Below, in pieces: positions 15,696 to 24,481 of a stretch of 64,000 nt of DNA. The stretch is from NCBI GenBank assembly GCA_017418975.1, contig JAFOMG010000011.1:124001-188000 (forward strand), written 5' to 3'. Under the pieces are notes generated by a model. That model searched no databases and was not told where the DNA came from. It saw only the letters and a list, made by a program, of their open reading frames with translations. Made by a program: the position numbers and the translations under genes. Positions within the stretch are counted from its first letter, which is position 1, and the number at the start of each line of letters is the position of its first letter. The DNA comes from Sphingomonas sp. Its GTDB lineage: Bacteria > Pseudomonadota > Alphaproteobacteria > Sphingomonadales > Sphingomonadaceae.

Positions 15696-18229
15696 GCGAC
15701 GATGTTCACCAGACGATCGGGCACGACGATCACCTTCCTGGGTTGCTTGCCTTCGAGCGATCGAACGATCTTGTCGCTGGCAAGTGCCGCGGCTTCGACC
15801 ACATCCTTGGCCGCGCCCTTCGGCATTAGCAGCGTATCGCGCAGCTTGCCATTCACCTGCACGGCGATCGTCACTTCGTCGTCGACGAGCAGCGCGGGAT
15901 CCACGGCGGGCCATTCGGCATCGGCGATCAGGCCCAGATTGCCCATGGCCGCCCAGGCTTCCTCGGCGATATGCGGCACCATCGGCGCGACGATGCGGGC
16001 CAGGGTGCGGATCGCTTCCGTTCTGGACGCCGAAGGCTGCGCCTTCTCGATCGCGCCGACCAGCTCGTAGAGCTTGGCGACCGATTTGTTGAAGGCCAGC
16101 GCCTCCACATCCTCGGCCACGCCGGCGATGGTGCGGTGCAGCCGCTTGTCGAGCTCGACATCGCGACCGGTGCCGGCTTCGGCTTCCGAAAGGCTATCGA
16201 ACAGGCGCCACAGGCGATTGACGAAGCGCCAGGCGCCCTCGATGCCGCTTTCGCTCCATTCCAGGTCGCGCTCGGGCGGGCTGTCGGAAAGCATGAACCA
16301 GCGCGTGGCGTCGGCGCCATATTGGTCGACGATCTCGGTCGGGTCGACGGTGTTCTTCTTCGACTTCGACATCTTCTCGATGCGGCCGACGATCACGTCC
16401 TCGCCGGTATCGGTCAGATAGGCGGTGCCGTCGCCGCGCCGCGAAATCTGGGAAGGCTCGAAATAGGCCTTCCGTTCCAGCCCGTCATGCTCTTCCATCT
16501 GATAATAGCTGGCGTGCGTCACCATGCCCTGGGTGAACAGGCCGGCGAATGGCTCGGTCACGTCGAGCTTGCCGATATGGCGCAGCGCCCGGGTGAAGAA
16601 GCGCGCATAGAGCAGGTGCAGGATCGCATGCTCGACGCCGCCGATATACTGGCCGACCGGCAGCCATTGCTCGGCCACGGCCTTGTCGAACGGCCGGTCC
16701 GCCGGCTGGCTGGCGAAGCGGATGAAATACCAGGAGGAATCGACGAAGGTATCGAGCGTGTCGGTCTCGCGCCGGGCGGGCGCGCCGCATTTCGGGCAGT
16801 CGACATGCTTCCAGCTCGGGTGCCGGTCGAGCGGGTTGCCGGGAATGTCGAACGACACGTCCTCGGGCAGGGTGATCGGCAGCGATTCGCGCGGGGCGGG
16901 GACGACGCCACAGCTTTCGCAATGGATGATCGGAATCGGCGTGCCCCAATAGCGCTGGCGGCTGACGCCCCAATCGCGCAGGCGCCACACCGTCTGCCCC
17001 TGGCCCCAGCCGCCTTCCTCGGCGCGCCGGATCACGGTGCGCTTGGCGTCGGCCACGTCCATCCCGTCGAGGAAGTGCGAGTTCACCAGCGTGCCGGGGC
17101 CGGTATAGGCCTCGGCATCGTGGAATTCCGGCGCGATCTTGTCGCCCTCGGAAACGACGCGGCGGATCGGCAGCTTGTACTTGCTGGCGAACTCATGGTC
17201 GCGCTGGTCGTGCGCCGGCACGCCGAACACCGCGCCGGTGCCATAGTCCATCAGCACGAAATTCGCGATATAGACCGGAACTTGCCAAATAGAATCAAAG
17301 GGATGGGTGGCAGTGAGGCCAGTGTCGAAGCCCAGCTTCTCCTGCGTCTCCAGCTCGGCCGCAGTGGTGCCGCCCTGCTTGCACAGCTCGACAAAGGCGC
17401 GAACTTCCGGGCTCGAAGCGGCCAGTTTCTGCGCGATCGGATGATCGGCCGCCACCGCAATGAAGCTCGCCCCGAAGATCGTGTCGGGGCGGGTCGTGTA
17501 GACCTGGAGCTTCTCGCCATCGGAAAGCGTCCAGTCGAACTGCAGGCCCTCGGACTTGCCGATCCAGTTCTCCTGCATCAGCTTGACCTTGTCCGGCCAA
17601 TGCTCGAGCCCGCGCACGCCCTCCAGCAGGTCCTCGGCGAATTCGGTGATCTTGAGGAACCATTGGCTCAGCTTGCGCCGCTCCACGAGCGCGCCCGAGC
17701 GCCAGCCGCGCCCGTCGATCACCTGCTCATTGGCGAGCACGGTCATGTCGACCGGATCCCAGTTGACCGCCGATTCCTTGCGATAGACCAGGCCGTTCTC
17801 GAAGAAATCGAGGAAGATGGCCTGTTCATGGCCATAATAGTCGGGCTCGCAGGTGGCGAGCTCGCGGGTCCAGTCGAGCGCGAAGCCCAGGCGCTTCAGC
17901 TGGGCCTTCATCGTCGCGATATTGGCGCGGGTCCAGCTGCCGGGATGGACTTTCTTCTCCATCGCGGCATTCTCGGCCGGCATGCCGAACGCATCCCAGC
18001 CCATCGGATGGAGCACTTCCATGCCCTGCATCCGCCGGAAGCGCGCGAGCACGTCGCCCATCGTGTAGTTGCGGACATGGCCCATATGGATGCGCCCCGA
18101 GGGATAGGGGAACATCTCGAGGACGAAGCTCTTGGGCTTGGGCGAATCGTCACGCGCGGCGAAGGTGCGGTTCTCTTCCCACACCTTCTGCCATGCGGCG
18201 TCCGCCTTCAACGGGTTGAAGCGAGACAA
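15692..18229 (-). CDS. leuS: Leucyl-tRNA synthetase
   Basis: Charges tRNA-Leu. The 845-residue class I synthetase has the HIGH-type motif HMGH (48-51) in [16 protein letters not shown], a CP1 editing domain, a zinc-binding-like insertion ([11 protein letters not shown] and [10 protein letters not shown]), and the KMSKS loop in [13 protein letters not shown]. The start codon is TTG (18227-18229) preceded by AGGA with a 6-nt spacer; it gives the standard [15 protein letters not shown]-terminus. It leads the leuS-lptE-holA operon. A long open frame on the opposite strand is a G+C artefact. Confidence 0.98.
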   Translation of the reverse strand: MSRFNPLKADAAWQKVWEENRTFAARDDSPKPKSFVLEMFPYPSGRIHMGHVRNYTMGDVLARFRRMQGMEVLHPMGWDAFGMPAENAAMEKKVHPGSWTRANIATMKAQLKRLGFALDWTRELATCEPDYYGHEQAIFLDFFENGLVYRKESAVNWDPVDMTVLANEQVIDGRGWRSGALVERRKLSQWFLKITEFAEDLLEGVRGLEHWPDKVKLMQENWIGKSEGLQFDWTLSDGEKLQVYTTRPDTIFGASFIAVAADHPIAQKLAASSPEVRAFVELCKQGGTTAAELETQEKLGFDTGLTATHPFDSIWQVPVYIANFVLMDYGTGAVFGVPAHDQRDHEFASKYKLPIRRVVSEGDKIAPEFHDAEAYTGPGTLVNSHFLDGMDVADAKRTVIRRAEEGGWGQGQTVWRLRDWGVSRQRYWGTPIPIIHCESCGVVPAPRESLPITLPEDVSFDIPGNPLDRHPSWKHVDCPKCGAPARRETDTLDTFVDSSWYFIRFASQPADRPFDKAVAEQWLPVGQYIGGVEHAILHLLYARFFTRALRHIGKLDVTEPFAGLFTQGMVTHASYYQMEEHDGLERKAYFEPSQISRRGDGTAYLTDTGEDVIVGRIEKMSKSKKNTVDPTEIVDQYGADATRWFMLSDSPPERDLEWSESGIEGAWRFVNRLWRLFDSLSEAEAGTGRDVELDKRLHRTIAGVAEDVEALAFNKSVAKLYELVGAIEKAQPSASRTEAIRTLARIVAPMVPHIAEEAWAAMGNLGLIADAEWPAVDPALLVDDEVTIAVQVNGKLRDTLLMPKGAAKDVVEAAALASDKIVRSLEGKQPRKVIVVPDRLVNIVA

Positions 18230-18306
18230 ATCAGTTCCTGCTGTCTTCTCGCGGTGCCGGCCTGCTTCGCCGGGCGGGAGAGCAGGCTGGAACCGTCACT
18301 AGGGGA

Positions 18307-18744
18307 TCAGTTGGTGGCCACGGCGGCGCGGCGCAGGTCGCGGGCGCGGGTGAGGATGATGTCCTCGAGCTTCTGCACCGTCGCGGCCTGGACCGGCGCG
18401 GCGACCCAGGCGCCGCCCCGGTTCACTTCGCGCAGCGCCGCGACGCGCAGCGCATCGGCGCGCAGATCCTGGTCGAGGATCGTCACGGTGACCTTCATCC
18501 GCTCGGTCTGGACATTGGGATTCACGTACCAGTCGGTCACGATCACGCCGCCGTTCGAATCCGTCTGGAGCAGCGGCATGAAGCTCAGCGTGTCGAGGCT
18601 GGCGCGCCACAGATAGGAGTTGACGCCGATCGTCGTCACCTTCGAGGCGGCGAGATCCGCCTCGGGGCGCTTGGTGTGACCGCCGCACGCGGTGATCGAG
18701 AGAGCAAGCGACCCCAGGATCGCGGTGCGCAACAGGCGGTTCAT
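18307..18744 (-). CDS. DUF3576 domain lipoprotein
   Basis: A 145-residue lipoprotein with signal MNRLLRTAILGSLALSITAC, where Cys20 is the predicted lipidated residue. The mature part contains GVNSYLWRASLDTLSFMPL and VIVTDWYVNPN, the segments I associate with DUF3576, a family widespread in alphaproteobacteria with no settled function. It likely resides in the periplasm attached to a membrane. It precedes leuS on the same strand with a 77-nt gap and may share its transcript. The start is the ATG at 18742-18744; the longer open frame upstream lacks a signal peptide. Confidence 0.88.
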   Translation of the reverse strand: MNRLLRTAILGSLALSITACGGHTKRPEADLAASKVTTIGVNSYLWRASLDTLSFMPLLQTDSNGGVIVTDWYVNPNVQTERMKVTVTILDQDLRADALRVAALREVNRGGAWVAAPVQAATVQKLEDIILTRARDLRRAAVATN

Positions 18745-18964
18745 CGTCACATTCCTACCAGGCGAGAAAAGTCGGGAGCATCTATAGTGGCGCATGTGGC
18801 GGGAGCAAGGCGGGAAGCCATGCCCCGATTCGCACGTTTGAAACACTGCTGGTTAAAGGGACCGCAAGCAGATTCTGTGGGTCTGGTGCAACACCGTCAC
18901 GAAATTTGTGCCACCGGTGGAACCATGGTTCCGAATCATGGTAGGCGACATCATCTAGGGATTC

Positions 18965-19705
18965 ATGACGATGCGAGTCGGACGGACGAGGACGGGAATT
19001 GCACTGGGAGCGCTCTGCGCTGCCGGGCTCCTGCTCGCGCCGGCGATCCAGGCGCAGACCAGCCGGGCCGATCGCGTCGCCCCGGCCAAGCGCGCCGCCG
19101 TGCCGGCGCGCGGCGGCATCGGCATCTTCACGCCGGCCGCGGCCGACCCCAAGCTTGCAGCGGTGCTCGCCCGTTCGGGCCTGCCCGAGGGCAGCTTCCG
19201 TTTCACGCCGGCCGAAGCGCGGGGCGGCAGCCATGGCGTGACCGTCGCCGTCCGCGCCACTTCGAGCCGTGCGGTGCGCGGCCGCGACGTGGCGCATGAG
19301 GTTGCCGTCGCGTCGGCGGCGCCGGTCAACCTGGCGCCGATCTCGTACAATCTCGGCGTCTCGGTCGGCTGGAAGCGCCTGGCCGTCTCGGGCGACGTGA
19401 CTCGCGTCGAGCTGGTGGACCAGCCCGGCAGCCGCGAGCGGGCCGATATCGGCGTCAGCTACACCGGCAAGCGCCTGAGCGGCCGGCTGAGTGCCTCGGC
19501 GGATCGCCCGCTGGCCAACACGCCGGTGCTGATCGGCGACAAGCCGAGCTATTCCATCGATCTGGGCGGCAGCTATTCGCTGACCCGCAACCTGGATGTG
19601 ACCGCGGGCGTGCGCTATCGCAGCGAGGAAGATCGCCTGCCCAAGCTCAACGAGAGCCGCCGGGACAGCCAGGCGGTCTATGTGGGCACCGCCTTCCGCT
19701 TCTGA
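18965..19705 (+). CDS. Exported beta-barrel-like protein (hypothetical)
   Basis: A 246-residue protein with a Sec signal peptide (MTMRVGRTRTGIALGALCAAGLLLAP..., cleavage likely after AIQA). The C-terminal half alternates polar and non-polar residues in strand-sized pieces (ISYNLGVSVGWKRLAVSGD, ADIGVSYTGKRLSG, VTAGVRYRSEE), and the last residue is Phe (VGTAFRF), the usual outer-membrane barrel end signal. It is probably a small outer-membrane barrel. The start is ATG 18965; a second ATG at 18971 is possible. No gene is close on the same strand. The function is unknown. Confidence 0.75.
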   Translation: MTMRVGRTRTGIALGALCAAGLLLAPAIQAQTSRADRVAPAKRAAVPARGGIGIFTPAAADPKLAAVLARSGLPEGSFRFTPAEARGGSHGVTVAVRATSSRAVRGRDVAHEVAVASAAPVNLAPISYNLGVSVGWKRLAVSGDVTRVELVDQPGSRERADIGVSYTGKRLSGRLSASADRPLANTPVLIGDKPSYSIDLGGSYSLTRNLDVTAGVRYRSEEDRLPKLNESRRDSQAVYVGTAFRF

Positions 19706-20021
19706 CGGCGCGCCCGTCCGTCCCAATGCCTGACGTCGGCCCCACGAAATCCTTGCCGCCAGTCCGGATGCCGTGACGGCGAAGCTTCGGGATAGTCCGG
19801 AGCAAGCCGCGCCCGCTCCGCCCGCGGCTCCGGATCGCTGTCCTTGCAGGAGTGGCGGAGGCATGGCCGGGCTCTCGATCCAGGGTCAGCGGGCCAAGGG
19901 CGGATTGCCCATAGTCGAGCCCTGCGCTCTCCGGAGAGCGCTCGCCCAGTGGCGTCGTTGTCCCGAGCTACCCGGATCCCCGCTTTCGCAGGAATGGCGG
20001 TGTCTGCCGATTGAGTCGCGC
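19706..20021. other. Gene-free gap between convergent genes
   Basis: No convincing coding region was found in these 316 bases. It contains a perfect 18-bp palindrome (19924-19941) and, at 19982-20000, a GCTTTCGCAGGAATGGCGG string resembling scattered intergenic repeats of sphingomonads. There is no clear T-run terminator. Confidence 0.6.
19924..19941. repeat. Perfect 18-bp palindrome
   Basis: GCGCTCTCCGGAGAGCGC reads identically on both strands. It sits between the convergent ends of the barrel-protein and ThiE-like genes and is not followed by a T-run, so it is not a typical intrinsic terminator. It could be a protein-binding site, a transcript-end hairpin or chance. Confidence 0.6.
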
Positions 20022-20549
20022 CTAGTCTTTCGCCCCCGCCCAGGCGTCGATCGCCGCCCATCCATATATCTCCAACGGCCCGAGGCTGGCCGCCCTGCGC
20101 GCGTCCATTCCGCCCAGAGCGATCACCGGCACGCCGAGCCCCCGCGCCAACAGGCCGAAGCGCGCCCGCCCGAGCGCCCGGGCGCCCGGGTGCGAGCGAG
20201 TGGGGAAGGCAGGCGAGACGAACAGCGCGTCCACGCCCGCCCGCCGCGCGGCGATCGCCTCGCGCCGGTTATGCGCGGGCGCCGTGCGCAGGCCCCGGCC
20301 GCGCCCGCCATGCACACCCGATTCGCCGCGCATCGGCTGCGCCCCGGCCCGAATGAGCGTCAGCCCGCGCCGGCGCGCCACCTTCAGCACCTTCGCGAAC
20401 AGCGCCCGCCGCTCGGCCGGTGGCAGGCCATAATGCCGGAACACCACGCCGCCCCCGCGCGGCAGCCGCGCCAGCGCATCCCACAGGGCGTCGCCCATGC
20501 GTTCGTCGGTCATCAGCCAAAGGCGCGGGAGGGGGTGGCGGCGGCGCAT
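20022..20549 (-). CDS. ThiE/TenI-like thiamine phosphate synthase family protein
   Basis: A 175-residue TIM-barrel protein resembling thiamine phosphate synthase or TenI: LPRLWLMTDERMGD at the start, VDALFVSPAFPTRSHPGA in the middle (phosphate-site region) and VPVIALGGMDARRAASL near the end. It is about 30 residues shorter than standard ThiE and lacks some usual pyrimidine-binding residues, so it may be a TenI-like variant rather than the true synthase. No other thiamine gene lies nearby. It is divergent from the PLPBP gene, with 22 nt between start codons, so the promoters must overlap. Confidence 0.75.
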   Translation of the reverse strand: MRRRHPLPRLWLMTDERMGDALWDALARLPRGGGVVFRHYGLPPAERRALFAKVLKVARRRGLTLIRAGAQPMRGESGVHGGRGRGLRTAPAHNRREAIAARRAGVDALFVSPAFPTRSHPGARALGRARFGLLARGLGVPVIALGGMDARRAASLGPLEIYGWAAIDAWAGAKD

Positions 20550-20571
20550 CGCCCTGCCTATAGCGCGGGCC

Positions 20572-21240
20572 ATGCCGATAGACGAAGCCAGCCAGCGCCT
20601 TGCCGATGTGCGCGCCCGAATCGCGCGCGCGGCCAGGATCGCCGGGCGCGAAGCCGACGCGGTCACGCTGATCGCCATCTCCAAGACGCACGATGCCGAT
20701 GCCATCCGCCCGCTCATCCATGCCGGCCAGCGCGTGTTCGGCGAGAATCGCGTGCAGGAGGCCGAGGGCAAATGGCCGGCGCTGCGCGAAGCGGCCCCGG
20801 ACGTGGCGCTCCATCTGGTCGGCCAGCTCCAGTCGAACAAGGCCGAGGACGCCGTGGCGCTGTTCGACGCGATCCATTCGGTCGACCGCGCCTCGCTGGT
20901 GCATGCGCTCGCCCGGGCGATGGACAAGGCGGGCAGGCGCCCCGCCTGCTTCCTCCAGGTCAATGTCGGGGACGAGGAGCAGAAGGGCGGCTGCGCCGTG
21001 GCCGCGCTACCCGAGCTGCTCGCCGAGGCGCGGGCAGCGGATCTCCCCGTGCAGGGGCTGATGTGCGTGCCTCCGCTCGATCTCGAGCCCGCCCCTTATT
21101 TCGCCCTGCTTGCCAGCATCGCCCGCGATCACGGCCTTGCCGGGCTCTCCATGGGCATGTCGGGCGATTTCGAGACGGCGGTGACGATCGGCGCGACGCA
21201 TGTCCGCGTCGGCACCGCCCTGTTCGGAGCGCGCGCGTGA
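20572..21240 (+). CDS. YggS-family PLP homeostasis protein (PLPBP)
   Basis: A 222-residue single-domain PLP-binding protein, without known catalytic activity, that buffers pyridoxal phosphate and affects amino-acid pools. The PLP lysine lies in LIAISKTHDADAI, and the family motifs FGENRVQEAEGKW, LHLVGQLQSNK and LSMGMSGDFETAV are all present, the last forming the phosphate-binding site with GATHVRVGTALFG. The start is the ATG at 20572; earlier in-frame ATG codons lie in the divergent gene. Its stop overlaps the HAD hydrolase start as GTGA. Confidence 0.95.
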   Translation: MPIDEASQRLADVRARIARAARIAGREADAVTLIAISKTHDADAIRPLIHAGQRVFGENRVQEAEGKWPALREAAPDVALHLVGQLQSNKAEDAVALFDAIHSVDRASLVHALARAMDKAGRRPACFLQVNVGDEEQKGGCAVAALPELLAEARAADLPVQGLMCVPPLDLEPAPYFALLASIARDHGLAGLSMGMSGDFETAVTIGATHVRVGTALFGARA

Positions 21241-21899
21241 GATATGATGCGATATTGTTCGATTTCGACGGGGTGCTGCTGGAGAGCGAAGCGGCCGGCA
21301 ACCGGCAGATCGCGGCCTATCTGACCAGCATCGGCCATCCGACCACGCCCGAGGATTCGATGGCCAACTTCATGGGCCTGTCGGGCGCGGATTTCCTGGG
21401 CGCGATCGAACGCTGGATCGGCCGGGCGATACCCGAGGATTTCCACGCCGCCCGCGCCGAGGAGGATGCGCGCGTGCTGGAGGAGGGGCTGCCCGCCGTT
21501 GCCGGGGCGATTCGCTTCGTCGAGGAATTGCCTGCCGGACTGCCCCGCGCGATCGCCTCGTCGAGCTCGACCCGGTGGATCAGCCGGCACCTCGCGCATC
21601 TCGGCATCCGTGCCGCGTTCGGCGAGCATATCTATAGCGGCCACGAGCATGTCGCGCGCGGCAAGCCGGCGCCCGATCTCTATCTCCACGCCGCCGCCGC
21701 GATCGGGGTGCCGATCCAGCGCTGCGTGATCCTCGAGGACTCGCCGGTCGGGGTGACCGGCGCGGTCGCCTCGGGTGCCGACGTCATCGGCCTGTGCGCC
21801 GGCTCGCATTGCGCGCCCGACCATGCCGAGCGCCTGCGCGCGCTGGGCGTGAAGCTGATCGCGCATGATTTCGGCGAAGTGGCGCGGCTGGTCGCCTGA
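21237..21899 (+). CDS. HAD-family phosphatase (beta-phosphoglucomutase-like)
   Basis: A 220-residue haloacid-dehalogenase-superfamily hydrolase with subfamily I cap. Motif I is FDFDGVLLESE (nucleophile Asp9, Asp11), motif II the SSSS stretch in AIASSSSTRW, motif III Lys in RGKPAPDLY, and motif IV ILEDSPVG. Such enzymes hydrolyse sugar phosphates or interconvert them; the substrate cannot be read from sequence. The GTG start at 21237 overlaps the PLPBP stop (GTGA), and only this start keeps motif I at the usual distance from the N-terminus. Confidence 0.9.
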   Translation: MRYDAILFDFDGVLLESEAAGNRQIAAYLTSIGHPTTPEDSMANFMGLSGADFLGAIERWIGRAIPEDFHAARAEEDARVLEEGLPAVAGAIRFVEELPAGLPRAIASSSSTRWISRHLAHLGIRAAFGEHIYSGHEHVARGKPAPDLYLHAAAAIGVPIQRCVILEDSPVGVTGAVASGADVIGLCAGSHCAPDHAERLRALGVKLIAHDFGEVARLVA

Positions 21900-21998
21900 T
21901 CCGGCGCCGAAGGCGTTCCAGACTCGTTGCGCCGCCGCGTGGTTGCGCGCGAAATTTGATTCGCGCGGCGCCGCGACGAAGAATGAGAAAGCGCTGCG

Positions 21999-22439
21999 CT
22001 AGAAGCCCCGCGCCTCGCGCGCGAGCAGATGCTCCCGCAGCGCCATGGCGTCAGCCAGCGCATTGTGTGGCCGTTTGCTCATCGCCGCGCTGTCGAAGCC
22101 GAAGGCGTCGCACAGCTCGAAGCGGATGCGGTCGATCGGATGGCGCCGGCCCGGCGCGGCGATCAGCAGCTGCGCGGCATGGGCGATGTCCTCCGGCCAG
22201 TCGGCGACGAGCAGCGGATCGGGGTCGTCGCCCAGATAGGCGGCGAAGGCCTGGCCCATCGCCGCACGCGATATCGGCGCCGTATCGAGCACCGGCAGGA
22301 TGTGCGCCGCCACCCAGGGCGTGGGGTCGGGGCAGGGCAGCGCTTCGTAGAAGGGAGTGCTCCCATCCTCGGGCGCCAGCGCCAGCGCGATCAGCGGCCC
22401 GCCAAAGCCGTTGAACTCGGTGTCGAGGAAATATCTCAG
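21999..22439 (-). CDS. 3'-5' exonuclease (DEDD, Rv2179c-like) with CTG start
   Basis: The 146-residue protein has the DEDD exonuclease pattern: YFLDTEFNGFGG at the N-terminus (Asp6, Glu8) and KRPHNALADAMAL near the C-terminus (His and Asp of motif III). Related proteins are 3'-5' exoribonucleases. The catalytic motif begins only five residues from the start, so the start must lie just before it. The only candidate is the CTG at 22437-22439, overlapping the ribA stop as CTGA. The frame is closed by a stop at 22482-22484 and contains no ATG, GTG or TTG in between. The first downstream GTG (22313) would delete the active site. It is the third gene of the xth-ribA-exonuclease operon. Confidence 0.85.
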   Translation of the reverse strand: MRYFLDTEFNGFGGPLIALALAPEDGSTPFYEALPCPDPTPWVAAHILPVLDTAPISRAAMGQAFAAYLGDDPDPLLVADWPEDIAHAAQLLIAAPGRRHPIDRIRFELCDAFGFDSAAMSKRPHNALADAMALREHLLAREARGF

Positions 22440-23479
22440 AACTGGTGCCCCGTCCGGTCGCGCTTGGTGGCGAGATAGCGCTCATTGTGCGGGTTGGGCG
22501 GCAGGAAGTGCGGCACCCGCTCGGCCACCCGGATTCCCGCTGCTTCCAGCGCGGCCACCTTGTCGGGATTGTTGGTCAGCAGCCGCACCTGGTGTTGGCC
22601 GAGCAGCGACAGCATCTTCGCCGCGGTGGCGAAGTTGCGCGCGTCGATCGCGAAGCCCAGCCGGGTATTGGCGTCGACCGTGTCGAAGCCCTGGTCCTGC
22701 AGCGCATAGGCGCGCAGCTTGTTGATCAGCCCGATCCCGCGCCCCTCCTGGCGCAGATAGAGCAGCACGCCCCAGCCGCTGGCCCGGATTTCGCGGATCG
22801 CCGCCTGGAGCTGGGGCCCGCAATCGCATTTCAGGCTGCCCAGCACGTCCCCGGTCAGGCACTCGCTGTGCAGGCGCACCAGCGGCGGCTTGCCGTTCGG
22901 CTCGCCGATCAGCAGCGCGACATGCTCGCCGGGCATCTCGTCGGTGCGGAAGGCGACGATCTCGCTATCCTCGGCATCGGCGACCGGCAGCCGGGCGCGG
23001 GCGACGATGCGGAGGCGGTCGGCATCCTCGTGCGCGTCGATGTCCGCGGGAAGGATCATTTCCTCGCCGGCCGCGCGGCGCACGAAGAAAGCCGGCAGCA
23101 GCCCCGCGACGCGGGCCAGCCGCAACGCCGCCGCCGCCAGTTCGGGCTCCGCCAGCGGAATCGCCCGGAAGGGCCCTTTCAGGGGCGTGGCGAGATCGAA
23201 CTGGGGATCGGCGAGCGCCGTCGCCATGTCGAAATCGAGCCATGGCGCACGCGCCACCAGCACCGGGGCATCGGGTGTCGCCGCATCGCGCTGGTTGGCG
23301 AGCTTGAGGGTTGCCGCGCGTCCGGCCGAGAGCAGCAGGTCGGCCGTGCCCGCCTCGTCGAACGCCGCGAGCCGCCGGGCATCGCCGGTCTCGACCGCGA
23401 GCAATGCGAGGTCCCCGATCGCCACGGGCCAGCCCCGGCGCAGCGCATCGATGGCGCGGGCCGCCTGGTGCGCGCTCAA
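22436..23479 (-). CDS. ribA: GTP cyclohydrolase II with extra N-terminal domain
   Basis: Converts GTP to the pyrimidine precursor of riboflavin. Residues about 150-347 form the RibA domain: RLHSECLTGDVLGSLKCDCG (zinc cysteines), LRQEGRGIGLINKLRAYALQ and LLTNNPDKV. The first roughly 140 residues (starting MSAHQAARAIDALRRGWPVA) resemble a degenerate DHBP-synthase (RibB) domain without clear catalytic motifs. The start is TTG at 23477-23479, overlapping the xth stop as TTGA; the longer open frame upstream lies in xth. Its own stop overlaps the exonuclease gene as CTGA. Confidence 0.92.
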   Translation of the reverse strand: MSAHQAARAIDALRRGWPVAIGDLALLAVETGDARRLAAFDEAGTADLLLSAGRAATLKLANQRDAATPDAPVLVARAPWLDFDMATALADPQFDLATPLKGPFRAIPLAEPELAAAALRLARVAGLLPAFFVRRAAGEEMILPADIDAHEDADRLRIVARARLPVADAEDSEIVAFRTDEMPGEHVALLIGEPNGKPPLVRLHSECLTGDVLGSLKCDCGPQLQAAIREIRASGWGVLLYLRQEGRGIGLINKLRAYALQDQGFDTVDANTRLGFAIDARNFATAAKMLSLLGQHQVRLLTNNPDKVAALEAAGIRVAERVPHFLPPNPHNERYLATKRDRTGHQF

Positions 23480-24258
23480 AGGTCGAACTCGGTGACGATG
23501 GGCACATGGTCGGAGGGCTTGAGCCAGGAGCGGCAGGGCTCGCAAACCTTGTGCGACACGGCTTTCGCGGCAACGTCGCGGCTCGCCCACATGTGATCGA
23601 GCCGGCGGCCGCGGTCGGACGCCGCCCAGTCCTTCGCCCGGTAGCTCCACCAGCTATAATAGCGCGCCGGCGCGGGGATGAAGTGGCGGCCGAGATCGAC
23701 CCAGTCGTTCGCCGCCTGGAGCCGGCCCAGCGTCGCCACTTCGATCGGCGTATGGCTCACCACGTCCAGCAGCTGCTTGTGGCTCCACACATCGCTTTCC
23801 AGCGGCGCGACGTTGAAGTCGCCGGTCAGGATCGAGGGGACGGCCAGCCCTTCTGACCAGGTGATCATGCGCTCGAGGAAATCGAGCTTCTGGCCGAATT
23901 TCGGGTTCACCTCGCGGTCGGGAACATCGCCTCCGGCGGGGACATAGACATTCTCCAGCCGCACGCCGCCCGGCAGCCGCACGCCGACATGGCGGGCCTC
24001 GCCGTTCGCCTGCCAGTCGAACCGGTCGTCCTCCACCACCGGCACGCGGGCGATGATCGCCACGCCGTGATGCATGCGCTGGCCGTGCTTGATGATGTGG
24101 TCATAGCCGAGCGCGCGGAACGGAGCCTCGGGGAAGTCCCCGTCGATCACCTTGGTTTCCTGGAGGCAGAGGATGTCGGGCGCTTCCTCGCGCAGGAACT
24201 GCTCGACGATCTCGATGCGGAAGCGGACGGAGTTGATGTTCCAGGAAGCGATCTTCAT
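23476..24258 (-). CDS. xth: Exodeoxyribonuclease III
   Basis: AP endonuclease and 3'-5' exonuclease of base-excision repair. The 260-residue protein begins MKIASWNINSVRFR and carries LCLQETKV (metal Glu), GVAIIARVP, SILTGDFNVAPLESD (Asp and Asn), a WWSYR segment, RLDHMWAS, and KPSDHVPIV (catalytic His). The ATG at 24256-24258 gives the standard N-terminus; an upstream in-frame ATG adds 18 non-family residues. It heads the operon with ribA and the DEDD exonuclease, linking DNA repair, flavin synthesis and RNA turnover only by position. Confidence 0.96.
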   Translation of the reverse strand: MKIASWNINSVRFRIEIVEQFLREEAPDILCLQETKVIDGDFPEAPFRALGYDHIIKHGQRMHHGVAIIARVPVVEDDRFDWQANGEARHVGVRLPGGVRLENVYVPAGGDVPDREVNPKFGQKLDFLERMITWSEGLAVPSILTGDFNVAPLESDVWSHKQLLDVVSHTPIEVATLGRLQAANDWVDLGRHFIPAPARYYSWWSYRAKDWAASDRGRRLDHMWASRDVAAKAVSHKVCEPCRSWLKPSDHVPIVTEFDL

Positions 24259-24311
24259 CGGGCGGGATTTAGGCGGTGTTTCGCCCGCGCACCAGTGGGG
24301 AGGCCCGGACA

Positions 24312-24335
24312 AGGAAAGGCCCCCGCTCCGGGGGC
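24312..24335 (-). terminator. Candidate terminator downstream of lolA
   Basis: Read on the minus strand, GCCCCCG and CGGGGGC form a 7-bp stem around a 3-nt loop (24319-24335), followed by CTTTCCTT. It lies between the lolA stop and the xth start, fitting an end for lolA transcripts. Confidence 0.5.
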
Positions 24336-24481
24336 AATGGAGCGAGGGCCGACCTAGCGTTCGTCACGCAGGCGGGAAGTGAAGATCCCGAGCAACAGGG
24401 GGAAAATCCCGGGTACGCCCTCACATCCGCAAGACAGGTTCTAGGCTGGCCAACCTGTCGCCAACATGAACGATGTTCAGC

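Noticed and set aside
15971..18616. 881-codon open frame opposite leuS
   Set aside because: Long antisense frames are expected in G+C-rich DNA. leuS on the minus strand has complete motifs; the antisense product is low-complexity His/Arg/Gly-rich with no domain.
18919..18932. Perfect 14-bp palindrome GGAACCATGGTTCC upstream of the barrel-protein gene
   Set aside because: About four perfect 14-bp palindromes are expected by chance in 64 kb and it matches no operator I know, so it is not reported as a site.
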